Shown here: piece after piece, positions 18,018 through 27,947 of the stretch
How the letters are laid out: every line of letters begins with the position of its first letter
Numbering within the stretch: the first letter of the stretch is position 1
Assembly: GCA_016432725.1 (NCBI GenBank)
Contig: JACJDG010000003.1
Location: 992,001-1,056,000 of the forward strand
Length of the DNA stretch: 64,000 nt
Direction: 5' to 3'
Origin: Streptomyces sp. DHE7-1
Lineage (GTDB): Bacteria > Actinomycetota > Actinomycetes > Streptomycetales > Streptomycetaceae
The notes under the pieces: model-generated
What the model was told of the DNA's origin: nothing
Database searches by the model: none
Seen by the model: the letters and a program-made list of their open reading frames with translations, nothing else
Position numbers and translations under genes: made by a program

Positions 18018-18095
18018 CTCGGCCCGCGGATCGCCGTGCTGCGGGACCCGCAGGGCGCGGCGTTCGGGGTGCACCGGGCCGGCGAGGAGGGCTGA
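18018..18095 (+). pseudogene. Remnant: C-terminal end of a VOC/glyoxalase gene
   Basis: In frame to the stop at 18095 the sequence reads LGPRIAVLRDPQGAAFGVHR plus five residues. This is the characteristic ending of Cfp30B-type VOC proteins (R-x-AVLxDPQGAxF). Nothing upstream in any plus frame continues the fold, because the methyltransferase gene occupies the opposite strand there. Only about 25 codons survive. It seems to be the scar of a deletion or insertion. Confidence 0.6.
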
Positions 18096-18110
18096 GGGCT
18101 ATTCCCGCGC

Positions 18111-18757
18111 TCAGGCGCGCGGGGGCCCGTCCGGCCCTCCAGACGGCTGAGCAGGTCGCCCAGGAGCGCGGCGAGTTCGTCCTGGCCCTCGGGGGCGAGC
18201 ACGGACAGCACGGTCGTCTCGTAGGCGAGTTGCTCGGGCAGGATGCCGTCGACGAGGTCGCGGCCCGCGTCGGTCAGCCGGAGGTGGGCGACGCGGCGGT
18301 CACGGGTGTCGCCGCGCCGCTCGATCAGTCCGCGCTCGGTGAGCTGCTTGAGCCGCTTGGTGACGGCGGCTCCCGAGGAGAAGGTCTCCCGGGCCAGCTC
18401 GCCCGGGGTCAGCTCGTGGCCGGTCCGGCGCAGCGCACCGAGCAGGTCGAACTCGGGGCGGCTGAGTCCCGCACGGCGCAGGGGGGCGTCCTCGGCCTGC
18501 TGGAGGAGGGCGGCGCAGCGGTTGATCCGGCCGATGACCTCCATGGGCCCGGTGTTCAGCTCGGGGTGCACGGCGCGCCACTGCCGGACGACGGCTGCGA
18601 CGGTGTCGTGCTCTCCGCTTCCGGCGGCAGCGTCGCCCCCGGAGATCGTGGAGCCCGGCCCGGCCGTACCGGAGCCGCCCGGCGCCGGTGCCCCGGTCCC
18701 CGTCGGGGCGCCGGCCCGAGTGTGCGCGGCCGGCGGTCGTCCGTTCGTCGGGGTCAT
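18111..18757 (-). CDS. MarR-family regulator (one apparent frameshift at the C-terminus)
   Basis: A winged-helix MarR regulator of about 215 residues. A Gly/Pro/Ala-rich N-terminal extension (about residues 1-50) is followed by the MarR core: 'RAGLSRPEFDLLGALRRTG', 'LTPGELARETFSSGAAVTKRLKQLTERGLI' in pieces and the wing 'RRGDTRDRRVAHLRLTDAG'. Without correction the frame runs on for hundreds of bases. Adding one base to the G run 18121-18125 gives the natural ending 'LEGRTGPPRA' and the stop at 18111. It overlaps the FUSC stop as ATGA, so it is the second gene of a FUSC-MarR operon and probably autoregulates it. Confidence 0.85.
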
Positions 18758-20418
18758 GGCCGTGCGTCCTCCGTCGTGGTGCCCGTGTCCTGCGCCTGTG
18801 GTGCGAGCCCCTGGCGTCGTACCGTCGCGGCGAGCGTACGGTGTCCGGACTGCTCGGCCGGCACGACCCGCTCCGCGGGCAGGGCGCGCTGCCACCACTC
18901 GCCGGAGGCCGCGTCGGCCGTGGCGCGCAGCTCGACCAGCGCGGCGGCCAGGGCACGCCGGGCACTCTCCAGGGCGCGGGGCGCCGGGTGCGGCTCGGCG
19001 AGCAGCCGCGCGGCGTTCTCGCGGGCGCGTTCCGCGGCGGTCAGCGCGTGTTCCAGGCGGTCGCCCGCGCGGCGGTTGGTGACGGCGACGGCCGCGACGA
19101 AACCGACCAGTGCGCCGACGAGGGTGTCGGCGACCCGTTCGCCGATGAGCCGGCCGGGGTCCTGACTCCGGGCGAACTCGGTGATGAGCAGCGCCATCGG
19201 CGTGACGCAGACGGTGCCGAGCCAGTAGTTGCGGCTGATCAGCGCCTCGGCGCCGAAGTTGAAGGCGAGGCAGATCAGCACCAGGGCCGCCGGGTGGAGG
19301 TGCGCCAGCGGCGCCACCACGGCGAAGACGAGGACGCCCAGGAGGTTGCCGACGACGCGCTGGATGCTGCGGTTCCAGGTGAGGGTGACGTTGACCTGGT
19401 AGAGGGAGGCCGCGGTGACCAGTGCCCAGTAAGGGCGGCCCACACCGAGGGCCAGGGAGGCGTACCCGGCGAGGGCGCAGCCGATCGCGGTGCGCGCGGC
19501 GATGGGTGCGAGCGGGGCGAGCCGGTGTCGCAGCAGGCGGCGCGGGACGGCGAGTTCGGCGTCCACACCGAGGAGTTCGTCGGAGGACTCGCGTGTGGAC
19601 TCCACCCGCGGGATCCGGCCGGTGCCGCGCAGCTCGCGGGCCCAGACGCGCAGCCGCCCGGGGTCGGTGTCGGCGGGGGCGGCGAGCGCGACCTCGGCGC
19701 GGACGAGGAGCCCTTCGAGGGCGCGCCGGGTGCGGTCGGGCCGGGCGCCGCCCGCCAGCAGGGTCTGCCAGGCGGCGTGCACGGCGGCGGCGGTGGCGGC
19801 GCGGGCCCCGGCGTGGCCCTCGGCGGTGCCGTCCGTCTCGGCGTACGCGGCGGCCGCCGTCAGCGCCTGGGCGGTGGCCCGGCGCTCGGGGCCGTGCGGG
19901 CGCAGCAGCCCCGGTGCCATGCCGACCAGCCAGGCCCAGACACCCGCCAGCAGGGCCAGTCCGACGTGTCCCGGCACCTGGCCCAGGGTCTGCGGCACGA
20001 AGAGGGAGGCGGAGCTGATGAAGGCGAGGATCACGTTCCCCGGCGGTCCGACGCGGCTGACGTCGCAGACCGCCTTCTGCACGGCCGCCATGAGGGCGCC
20101 CACGGTGACCAGGACGACCGCGCTGGTGGTGAGCGAGGCCGCGACCAGGGCGACGGCGAGGCCGCCGACCATGCCGAGCACCACCCAGGCGAGGACGCGG
20201 GCCCGGGCGGCGTAGGGCCGGTTGTGGCCGTAGAGCGCACAGAGCGAACCGGCCATCGAGTACACCGCCAGATCGAGGCGGCCGAGGGCCAGCAGGATCA
20301 GATTGGGCGGAGCGGTGGCGACGACCACGCTGAGCGCGGGCTTGAACCAGATGTCGGAGGGCCGCCCGAGGCGGAGCACGCCGGCGAGGGGGAGACGGAG
20401 TCGGGTCGCACTGCTCAT
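18754..20418 (-). CDS. FUSC-family membrane protein (aromatic-acid exporter type)
   Basis: A 554-residue protein with two blocks of hydrophobic helices (about residues 25-165 and 325-450) around a soluble middle part, the FUSC/YccS-AaeB layout. Members are efflux or aromatic-acid exporters in the inner membrane. Its ATG (20418; the longer start 20427 is also possible) lies under an 18-bp palindrome 19 bases upstream. The downstream MarR gene overlaps it. A MarR-controlled export operon for a toxic aromatic compound is the natural reading; the substrate is not known. Confidence 0.85.
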   Translation of the reverse strand: MSSATRLRLPLAGVLRLGRPSDIWFKPALSVVVATAPPNLILLALGRLDLAVYSMAGSLCALYGHNRPYAARARVLAWVVLGMVGGLAVALVAASLTTSAVVLVTVGALMAAVQKAVCDVSRVGPPGNVILAFISSASLFVPQTLGQVPGHVGLALLAGVWAWLVGMAPGLLRPHGPERRATAQALTAAAAYAETDGTAEGHAGARAATAAAVHAAWQTLLAGGARPDRTRRALEGLLVRAEVALAAPADTDPGRLRVWARELRGTGRIPRVESTRESSDELLGVDAELAVPRRLLRHRLAPLAPIAARTAIGCALAGYASLALGVGRPYWALVTAASLYQVNVTLTWNRSIQRVVGNLLGVLVFAVVAPLAHLHPAALVLICLAFNFGAEALISRNYWLGTVCVTPMALLITEFARSQDPGRLIGERVADTLVGALVGFVAAVAVTNRRAGDRLEHALTAAERARENAARLLAEPHPAPRALESARRALAAALVELRATADAASGEWWQRALPAERVVPAEQSGHRTLAATVRRQGLAPQAQDTGTTTEDARP

Positions 20419-20436
20419 ACCTACCAATTTAGCATG

Positions 20437-20454
20437 TGTTTTATCTGTAAAACA
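20437..20454 (-). promoter_or_regulatory. MarR-type operator at the FUSC-MarR promoter
   Basis: TGTTTTA-N4-TAAAACA is a perfect 7-bp inverted repeat, strikingly AT-rich for this genome, 19-36 bases upstream of the FUSC start. The size and symmetry fit a MarR dimer site overlapping the promoter. Confidence 0.7.
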
Positions 20455-20583
20455 TATACGCTCTCTCCCCGCTCACCTGCTGTGCTCCGGCGAACGCTCC
20501 CCGCGTACACCCTTGCGCTTGCGTGCGCGCCGCATGCCGTGGGCATCGCAACCCTCGACCGACCGACGATCGGGGGGGTGCGC

Positions 20584-21132
20584 GTGCACGGACCGGGTTC
20601 GCCGGCCTGGCTGCTGGTCGCGCTGTGCGCGGCCACCGGCGCCTACTGCCTGCTGCGGATGCGCAGCGGTGTCGAGGAGCAGCGCCGGGCCGCGGGCGGC
20701 GAGGCGCTGATGGGCTTCGGCATGGCCGCGATGGCCGTGCCCGCTACGGTGTTCAGCCCGCCGGGATGGGCCTGGCCGCTGTACGCGGCCGTGTTCGCGG
20801 CGGCCGCGCTGCGGGCTCTGTGGGCCGCGCGCACCGGACCGCATCATCTGCACCACCTGGTGGGCACCGCGGCGATGGTCTACATGTCCCTCGCCATGGC
20901 GGTCTCCCCCGCCTCGCACCATGCGCACACGGGTGCCGGAGTACCGCTGGTGACGGGCGCGCTCCTGCTCTACTTCACCGGCTACGTGCTGCTGGCGGGT
21001 GCCCGGCTGGTGCCCTCGGCCGTCCCGGCGGGCGCGCGGGCGGGGGTGCGCTGGGGCGACCGCCCGGAGCTGGCGCGGGCGTGCCGGCTGTCCATGGGGA
21101 TCGGCATGGTCGCGATGCTGCTGGCGATGTGA
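20584..21132 (+). CDS. DUF5134 membrane protein
   Basis: A protein of about 182 residues with five or so hydrophobic helices, matching the DUF5134 family. A His-rich loop is visible ('TGPHHLHHLVG' and later 'ASHHAHTG'), which could bind metal. The GTG at 20584 follows a G-run ribosome site by about 5 bases; GTG 20578 is also possible. It is followed by the M56 peptidase and PAP2 genes on the same strand, but gaps of more than 100 bp leave co-transcription open. Confidence 0.7.
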   Translation: MHGPGSPAWLLVALCAATGAYCLLRMRSGVEEQRRAAGGEALMGFGMAAMAVPATVFSPPGWAWPLYAAVFAAAALRALWAARTGPHHLHHLVGTAAMVYMSLAMAVSPASHHAHTGAGVPLVTGALLLYFTGYVLLAGARLVPSAVPAGARAGVRWGDRPELARACRLSMGIGMVAMLLAM

Positions 21133-21259
21133 GCCGCCGGCGGCGCGCGGAACCTGACGGCGCCGCGCGCCCGTGCGGCACGGAGGACGGAGCGTTGTCT
21201 GCGTCACTTCGGCTCCGAGGACCGGTCGCGGGCGGCGGTGCGCTCATAGGGTGCTGCCC

Positions 21260-22195
21260 ATGATGGTGCCCGCGGTCCTGATGCTGCTCGGCGCCCTGAC
21301 CGCCGTACTCGCCCCGCGGCTGCTCGCGAGGGCGGACTGGCCGGACCGGGAGCCGGTGGTCGCCCTGTGGGCGTGGCAGTGCGTGGTGGCGGCCGTCCTG
21401 CTGTGCTGCGCCCTGTCGATGACGCTCAGCGCCGCCGCGGCCTGGCAGGCGGTGCGCGGCCATGTGTTCGGCACGGCTCCGCGCGCGGTGGTGGACGCGT
21501 ACGCCCTCGGCACGGCCGGCCCCTGGGCGGCGCCGATCGCCGTGGCGCTGGCCTGCGGCGGCCTGTGGAGCCTGGCGATGCTGGTGCGCCAGGTCGTACG
21601 GGCCCGCTCGCGACGGCGTGCGCGCCGGGCCGGACTTCTCTTGCGGGCCCCGCTGCTGCCCGGCGAGGAACCGGCCGGCGGCCGGCTGGTGGTGCTCGAG
21701 GGCGAGCGCCCCGACGCCTGGTGGCTGGCCGGCGCGGCGCCTCGCCTCGTCGTCACCACGGCGGCCCTCACCCGGCTGAAGGGGCGTCAGCTGGACGCCC
21801 TCCTCGCCCATGAGCAGGGGCACGCGCAGGCCCGGCACGACTGGCTGCTGCACTGCTCGACGGCGTTGGCGGACGCGTTCCCGCAGGTACCGGTCTTCGC
21901 CGCGTTCCGCGACCAGATGCACCGGCTGGTCGAGCTGGCGGCCGACGACATGGCCTCCCGGCGCTTCGGCCGGCTGACGACCGCGCTGGCGCTGGTCGGA
22001 CTCAACGAGGACCGGGGCGTGTTCGGCCCCTGCCCGACTCCGCAGGCCCACGTGCCGCAGCGGGTGCACCGGCTGCTCACTCCCCCGGACCGCCTCCCGG
22101 CCCTGCACCGGCTGCGCCTGACCGCGGCCGCGGCCCTGGTGCCGGTGGTCCCGGTCCTGGTGGCCTTCGTACCGGGCCTGCGGGCACTGGGCTAG
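21260..22195 (+). CDS. M56-family membrane metallopeptidase
   Basis: A 311-residue protein with hydrophobic helices at about residues 3-22, 35-58 and 90-112, then the zinc site HEQGH in 'LLAHEQGHAQARHDWLLH' and a further acidic ligand region 'ELAADDMASRR'. The family includes BlaR1/MecR1 sensors and stand-alone proteases; no sensor domain is present here. TAGGGT lies about 7 bases before the ATG, suggesting a leaderless message. A final hydrophobic helix ends the protein. No BlaI-type repressor is adjacent. Confidence 0.85.
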   Translation: MMVPAVLMLLGALTAVLAPRLLARADWPDREPVVALWAWQCVVAAVLLCCALSMTLSAAAAWQAVRGHVFGTAPRAVVDAYALGTAGPWAAPIAVALACGGLWSLAMLVRQVVRARSRRRARRAGLLLRAPLLPGEEPAGGRLVVLEGERPDAWWLAGAAPRLVVTTAALTRLKGRQLDALLAHEQGHAQARHDWLLHCSTALADAFPQVPVFAAFRDQMHRLVELAADDMASRRFGRLTTALALVGLNEDRGVFGPCPTPQAHVPQRVHRLLTPPDRLPALHRLRLTAAAALVPVVPVLVAFVPGLRALG

Positions 22196-22295
22196 CGGCT
22201 CTCACCGCATCCCCGGGGCGGCGTCCGTTCCCCGGTGACCGGCCCGGCGGCCGGGCACGTTGGCCATCCGCCGCCTCGTCGACGAGGATCGCGGC

Positions 22296-22991
22296 ATGCG
22301 CCGCCGGCCGACCACCTCCCCGCCCCGCACACCGCCCCGTCGCGCGGCGCTCCGCGCGGCCGTCGTCCTCGCGGTCTGCAGCGCGCTCCTGCTGGCGGTC
22401 GTCGTGCTGCGCTGGCATCCGCTGGTCGTCGTGGACGGCGACGTCTCCGTCACCACCCACCGCTGGGCGGTGAGCGACCACGGTGTCACCCACGCGTTCC
22501 GCGTCCTCACGGACTGGGTGTGGGATCCGCTGACCATGCGACTGCTGTGCGCCGCCGCGGCGGTGTGGCTCGGATGGCGCCGTGGGGCCCGGTGGACGGC
22601 GCTGTGGCTGGTGGCCACCGTGGCGCTGGCCGCGGCCCTTCAGCAGGGCGTCAAGTCCGCCGTGGACCGGCCCCGGCCGGTCTGGCCGGACCCCGTCGAC
22701 CGCGCGCACTACGCGGCGTTCCCCTCCGGCCACGTCATGACGGCCACCGTCGTCTGCGGACTCCTGCTGTGGCTGCTGCACCGCCGCGGCGCCGGCCGGG
22801 TCCTGTGGCGTACGGCCGTCGGCGTGGCCGCCGTCTCGGTGGCCGGTGTGGGCCTGACCCGGGTGTGGCTGGGCGTGCACTGGCCCTCGGACGTGCTGGG
22901 CGGCTGGCTGCTGGGGGCGCTGGTGGTCGCGGTCGCCGTGGCGGTGTACGAGCGGCCGGGAGGCGGCGGGAGGGACCCGGCGTCCGAGTAG
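22296..22991 (+). CDS. PAP2-family membrane phosphatase
   Basis: A 231-residue integral membrane lipid phosphatase. All three PAP2 motifs are seen: 'KSAVDRPRP', 'PSGH' in 'AAFPSGHVMTATV' and 'TRVWLGVHWPSDVLGG'. Substrates of the family are phosphatidate or undecaprenyl/polyprenyl pyrophosphates. The ATG at 22296 with a GAGGATC site is chosen over an in-frame ATG at 22260. Confidence 0.88.
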   Translation: MRRRPTTSPPRTPPRRAALRAAVVLAVCSALLLAVVVLRWHPLVVVDGDVSVTTHRWAVSDHGVTHAFRVLTDWVWDPLTMRLLCAAAAVWLGWRRGARWTALWLVATVALAAALQQGVKSAVDRPRPVWPDPVDRAHYAAFPSGHVMTATVVCGLLLWLLHRRGAGRVLWRTAVGVAAVSVAGVGLTRVWLGVHWPSDVLGGWLLGALVVAVAVAVYERPGGGGRDPASE

Positions 22992-23001
22992 AGTCCGGCG
23001 C

Positions 23002-23691
23002 ATGGCTGCCGTGCTCTTCGATTTCTCCGGGACACTGTTCCGGATCGAGTCCACCGAGTCCTGGCTGAGTGCCGTGCTGAACGAGGCCGGACTCGCGCTC
23101 ACCGGCCCCGAACTCGAACAGGCCGCCGCCGCGTTGGAGACTGCGGGCGCGCTGCCGGGCGGGGCGGGCCCGGTCGAGGTGCCGGAGGAACTGGCCGGAC
23201 TCTGGGCCGTCCGGGACGAGAGCGCCGAGCAGCACCGGGCCGCCTACACGGGGCTGTCCCGGCGCGTGCCACTGCCCGGTCCCGGTCTGCACGACGCGCT
23301 GTACGAGCGGCACATGTCCCCCGCCGCCTGGGCGCCGTACCAGGACGCCGCGCACGTGCTGCGCACGCTGCGCGAGCGCGGGACCGGCGTGGGCGTGGTC
23401 AGCAACATCGGCTGGGACCTGCGCCCCGTCTTCCGCGAACACGGCCTCGACCCGTACGTGGACGCCTACACGCTGTCGTACGAACACGGCGTCCAGAAGC
23501 CGGACCCGCGGCTCTTCACGGCCGCCTGCGAGGAACTGGGCGCCGATCCGAGCCAGGTGCTGATGGTCGGGGACGACAGGACGGCGGACGGCGGCGCGGC
23601 CGCGCTGGGCTGCCGCGTGCACTTTGTGGACCATCTGCCGGTGGCGGAGCGGCCGGACGCGCTGCTGCCGGTGCTCGGTCTGGCCGGCTGA
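23002..23691 (+). CDS. HAD-superfamily hydrolase
   Basis: A 229-residue HAD-IA-like phosphatase. Motif I is 'LFDFSGTLFR': the nucleophile Asp is present, but the second Asp of DxD is Ser, a change to the general acid that may alter activity. Motif II is in 'GVVSNIG', the motif III Lys in 'GVQKPDPRLF' and motif IV in 'MVGDDRTADGGAA'. TAGAGT lies about 7 bases before the ATG, so the transcript is probably leaderless. Substrate unknown. Confidence 0.85.
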   Translation: MAAVLFDFSGTLFRIESTESWLSAVLNEAGLALTGPELEQAAAALETAGALPGGAGPVEVPEELAGLWAVRDESAEQHRAAYTGLSRRVPLPGPGLHDALYERHMSPAAWAPYQDAAHVLRTLRERGTGVGVVSNIGWDLRPVFREHGLDPYVDAYTLSYEHGVQKPDPRLFTAACEELGADPSQVLMVGDDRTADGGAAALGCRVHFVDHLPVAERPDALLPVLGLAG

Positions 23692-23826
23692 CCGGGCCCT
23701 CGCGCCCCGGCCCCGCCGGGACGGCGCGTTCAAGCCGCCCGCCTGAGACGATCCCCCGTGTCGCCCCAGACGGACGGCAGCTCTGAACGGACTCCGCACA
23801 CGGCGGAGCCCCTGCGTCCGAGTATA

Positions 23827-23847
23827 GTTGGCTGGCAGCCAGTCAAC
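23827..23847. promoter_or_regulatory. TetR-type operator with overlapping -10
   Basis: GTTGxCTGGC-A-GCCAGxCAAC is a 21-bp palindrome with a single mismatched pair, ending 14 bases before the TetR start. TATAGT (23823-23828) overlaps its left end as the likely -10. Autoregulation by the downstream regulator is the natural reading. Confidence 0.65.
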
Positions 23848-23861
23848 GCAGGAGTTACAGG

Positions 23862-24578
23862 ATGTCCCCGCGCAGCGCCTCGGTCAATGAAGAGTTGCGG
23901 CGGCGTTCCCGGGAGCGGCTGCTGCAGGCCGCGGTCGAGCTGGTCGACGAGCACGGGTTCGAGGCCACCACGCTGGCCGACATCGCGGACCGGGCGGGTT
24001 CGGCGCGCGGACTGGTGTCGTACTACTTCCCCGGCAAGCGCCAGCTCGTACAGTCGGCCGTGCACCGGCTGATGCACCGCACGCTGGAGGAGGCACTGGA
24101 GCGGGAGCCCCGGACCGAGGACGGCGGCGAGCGCCTCGCCCGGGCCATCGACGCGATCCTTGGTCTCGCCCACGACCGCCCGGTGCTCATGCGGCAGCAC
24201 ATGGCCGGACTGCTCCAGGCCGAGGGCTTCGTGCAGTGCCCGGAGCAGCGACGGCTGTCCGAGCTGCTGGGCGACACGGTCGCCCGGTACGGCTCGGCCG
24301 ACGTGACTGCCGACTACCCGATGCTGCGGGCCACGCTGATGGGCGCGGTGTTCGCGGCCCTGGTGCCCGGGGTACCGATGCCGGTCCCGGCACTGCGGGC
24401 CGAGCTGTTCAGGCGGTACCGGCTCGACTGGGAGCTGGGCACGCCCCCGGGCAGCGGCGCGGACGCCGCGGCGGCACCGTGCCAGGATCTCTCGCGCTTC
24501 TTCGCGACCGGGGAGCGGGCCGGGGCGGCGCCCGGGGAGCCGGCCGAGCAGGCCGCACCGCGGGAACCGGCCGAGTAG
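23862..24578 (+). CDS. TetR-family regulator
   Basis: A 238-residue regulator with a canonical N-terminal HTH: 'RERLLQAAVELVDEHGFEAT' then 'TLADIADRAGSARGLVSYYFPGKRQL'. The C-terminal ligand domain resembles the TetR_C_6/BetI-like group. AGGAG precedes the ATG. The last about 25 residues are a low-complexity Ala/Pro/Glu tail encoded by a 27-bp repeat, and the stop codon lies in the second copy. It precedes the FprA-like reductase by 155 bp, which could be a target gene. Confidence 0.9.
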   Translation: MSPRSASVNEELRRRSRERLLQAAVELVDEHGFEATTLADIADRAGSARGLVSYYFPGKRQLVQSAVHRLMHRTLEEALEREPRTEDGGERLARAIDAILGLAHDRPVLMRQHMAGLLQAEGFVQCPEQRRLSELLGDTVARYGSADVTADYPMLRATLMGAVFAALVPGVPMPVPALRAELFRRYRLDWELGTPPGSGADAAAAPCQDLSRFFATGERAGAAPGEPAEQAAPREPAE

Positions 24579-24596
24579 GCCGCACCGCGGGAACCG
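24543..24596 (+). repeat. 27-bp tandem duplication spanning the TetR stop codon
   Basis: Two copies (24543-24569 and 24570-24596) differ at one base: CAG in copy 1 is TAG in copy 2, and that TAG is the TetR stop. The unit is nine codons, so without the change the protein would continue through the second copy in frame. Confidence 0.8.
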
Positions 24597-24733
24597 ACCG
24601 GACGGCGTCCGGAGGCGGCGCGACCGCGCGGACCCGCGTCCGGGTCACCCTCCCGGCCCCTGCCGCCCCGGACCGGGCGGTGCCATGCTGGAGCCGTCCG
24701 CACACTTTCTCCTTCGGGGCAAGGAGTACCGCC

Positions 24734-26074
<1,341 letters not shown>

Positions 26075-26202
26075 CGGAGTCGGCGGCGCCCAGGTGGGCA
26101 TGACACACACCGGCAACACCACAGAAATCAACAAACTGTTCAAGGCCCTTACGGTCTCGTGCTGTCCGGATGCCACTGCCCACCCGCCGCCCTGGAGTCC
26201 CC

Positions 26203-27615
26203 ATGTCCACGACCGCAGACATCCACCCCGTCGACGAGGTACCCCCGGTGCGGCAGCTCGCGGCCTTCGGCCTGCAGCACGTGCTCGCGATGTACGCGGG
26301 TGCGGTGGCGGTACCCCTGATCGTGGGCGGGGCGATGAAGCTGCCGCCCGCGGATCTGGCCTATCTGATCACCGCCGACCTGCTGGTGTGCGGCATCGCC
26401 ACACTGATCCAGTGCGTCGGCTTCTGGCGGTTCGGTGTGCGGCTGCCGATCATGCAGGGCTGTACGTTCGCGGCCGTGTCGCCGATGGTGCTCATCGGGA
26501 CGACGGGCGGCGGGCTGCCGGCCGTCTACGGCTCGGTGATCGTGGCGGGACTGGCGATCATGCTGCTCGCGCCCGTCTTCGGACGGCTGCTGCGCTTCTT
26601 CCCGCCACTGGTCACCGGGACGGTGATCCTGATCATCGGACTGTCGCTGCTCCCGGTCGCGGGCAACTGGGCCGCGGGCGGCGTGGGCGCCAAGGACTTC
26701 GGCGAGCCGCGGAACCTGGCGCTGGCCGCGTTCGTGCTCGCGGTGGTACTGGCCGTGCAGCGGTTCGCGCCCGCGTTCCTGAGCCGGATCGCCGTCCTCT
26801 CCGGCATCGTCGTGGGCCTGGGGGTGGCCGTGCCGCTGGGGTTCACCGACTTCGGCGGCGTCGGTGACGCCGACTGGGTGGGCATCAGTACCCCGTTCCA
26901 CTTCGGTGCGCCCGCGTTCAGGGCGTCGGCGATCGTGTCCATGTTGGTGGTGGCGCTGGTGACGATGACGGAGACGACCGGTGACCTGATCGCGGTCGGT
27001 GAGCTGACGGAGCGGCGGGTGGAGCCGCGGTCCCTGGCCGACGGGCTGCGCGCGGACGGCCTCTCGACCGTTCTCGGCGGCGTGTTCAACACCTTTCCCT
27101 ACACGGCGTACGCGCAGAACGTGGGGCTCGTCGGGATGACCCGGGTGCGCAGCCGGTGGGTGGTCGCGGCGGCCGGCGGCATCCTCGTGCTGCTCGGTCT
27201 GCTGCCGAAGCTGGGGGCGGTGGTCGCGGCCATTCCCGCGCCGGTGCTCGGCGGGGCGGGCCTGGTGATGTTCGGCAGCGTCGCGGCGAGCGGCCTGCGG
27301 ACGCTGGCCCGGGTCGACTTCACAGGCAATCACAACCTGACGGTGGTGGCCGTCTCGGTGGCGGTCGGCATGCTGCCGGTGGGCGTGCCCACGGTCTACG
27401 CGAAGTTCCCGGACTGGTTCCAGACGGTGATGAACAGCGGCATCAGCGCGGGCTGTCTGACGGCGATCGTCCTCAACCTGCTGTTCAACCACGCCCCGGA
27501 CCGGACCGGTTCGGCGGCGGCCGGGACCGGCGCGCGGGCCGAGGCCGGGCCCGGGGCGGCGCCGGCCGGAGACGGCGAGCGGGGAACCGGGCGAACGGCC
27601 CCCGGTACGGCCTGA
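26203..27615 (+). CDS. NCS2-family nucleobase:cation symporter
   Basis: A 470-residue membrane permease for uracil, xanthine or urate, with about 12-14 hydrophobic helices. Family landmarks are 'AFGLQHVLAMYAGAVAVPLI', 'LPIMQGCTFAAVSPMVLIG', 'VSMLVVALVTMTETTGDLIAVGE' in pieces (the NCS2 'TxExTG' substrate motif) and 'GVFNTFPYTAYAQNVGLVG' (often N-S-x-Q-N/T in other members). The ATG at 26203 has a TGGAG site. The final 35 residues are low-complexity Gly/Ala/Arg. The exact base transported is not determinable; purine type is more likely. Confidence 0.88.
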   Translation: MSTTADIHPVDEVPPVRQLAAFGLQHVLAMYAGAVAVPLIVGGAMKLPPADLAYLITADLLVCGIATLIQCVGFWRFGVRLPIMQGCTFAAVSPMVLIGTTGGGLPAVYGSVIVAGLAIMLLAPVFGRLLRFFPPLVTGTVILIIGLSLLPVAGNWAAGGVGAKDFGEPRNLALAAFVLAVVLAVQRFAPAFLSRIAVLSGIVVGLGVAVPLGFTDFGGVGDADWVGISTPFHFGAPAFRASAIVSMLVVALVTMTETTGDLIAVGELTERRVEPRSLADGLRADGLSTVLGGVFNTFPYTAYAQNVGLVGMTRVRSRWVVAAAGGILVLLGLLPKLGAVVAAIPAPVLGGAGLVMFGSVAASGLRTLARVDFTGNHNLTVVAVSVAVGMLPVGVPTVYAKFPDWFQTVMNSGISAGCLTAIVLNLLFNHAPDRTGSAAAGTGARAEAGPGAAPAGDGERGTGRTAPGTA

Positions 27616-27711
27616 GCCGACAGCCGGGCGGCGGCCGGTGCCGGCGCCCGGTCACTCGCGGTGGAACAGCCCCGTGGGCACCGCTTCCGCCGGGCGGCTC
27701 CGTGACGGGGC

Positions 27712-27881
27712 TCCCACCCCGTACCCACGGCGGACGCGGCGAGCCGGCCGTCGGCCAACGGCAGCCAGGCGGTGACGTCCACCATCCCGGTGTCCGGCAC
27801 GAAGGACTACGGGCGGCGAACGGCTCGGGCGCCGGCGGCACCTACTGCAGGTACGCCTCATCGGACATCACCTACCAGTGA
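27712..27881 (+). pseudogene. Internally deleted pectate lyase (PL3-type) remnant
   Basis: One frame reads 'SANGSQAVTSTIPVSGTKDY', the N-terminal strand pattern of actinobacterial PL3 pectate lyases. About 30 bases later another frame reads 'GSGAGGTYCRYASSDITYQ' and stops at 27881, which is the family's C-terminus. Roughly 150 or more residues of the beta-helix between them are missing, as is the signal peptide. A single-base error cannot explain this, so it is a true deletion relic. Assignment is from memory of family sequences. Confidence 0.6.
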
Positions 27882-27947
27882 GCGCCCCCCGGGTGTGAGG
27901 GGCCGCCGTCCCGCCGGGCGGCGGCCTCCGCGCGTGCGGCGGCGGAG

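Noticed and set aside
17567..18898. A 443-codon reading of the MarR gene.
   Set aside because: The extension past the regulator end is antisense to the methyltransferase. A one-base correction at 18121-18125 gives a natural stop.
18688..21132. An 814-codon plus-strand open frame.
   Set aside because: Most of it lies antisense to the well-supported MarR and FUSC genes and is an artefact of third-position GC bias. Only the last part, from about 20584, is a real gene (DUF5134).
26149..27492. A 447-codon minus-strand open frame opposite the permease.
   Set aside because: It is His/Arg/Asp-rich without fold-like patterns and mirrors the NCS2 gene, whose membrane helices are clear on the plus strand.
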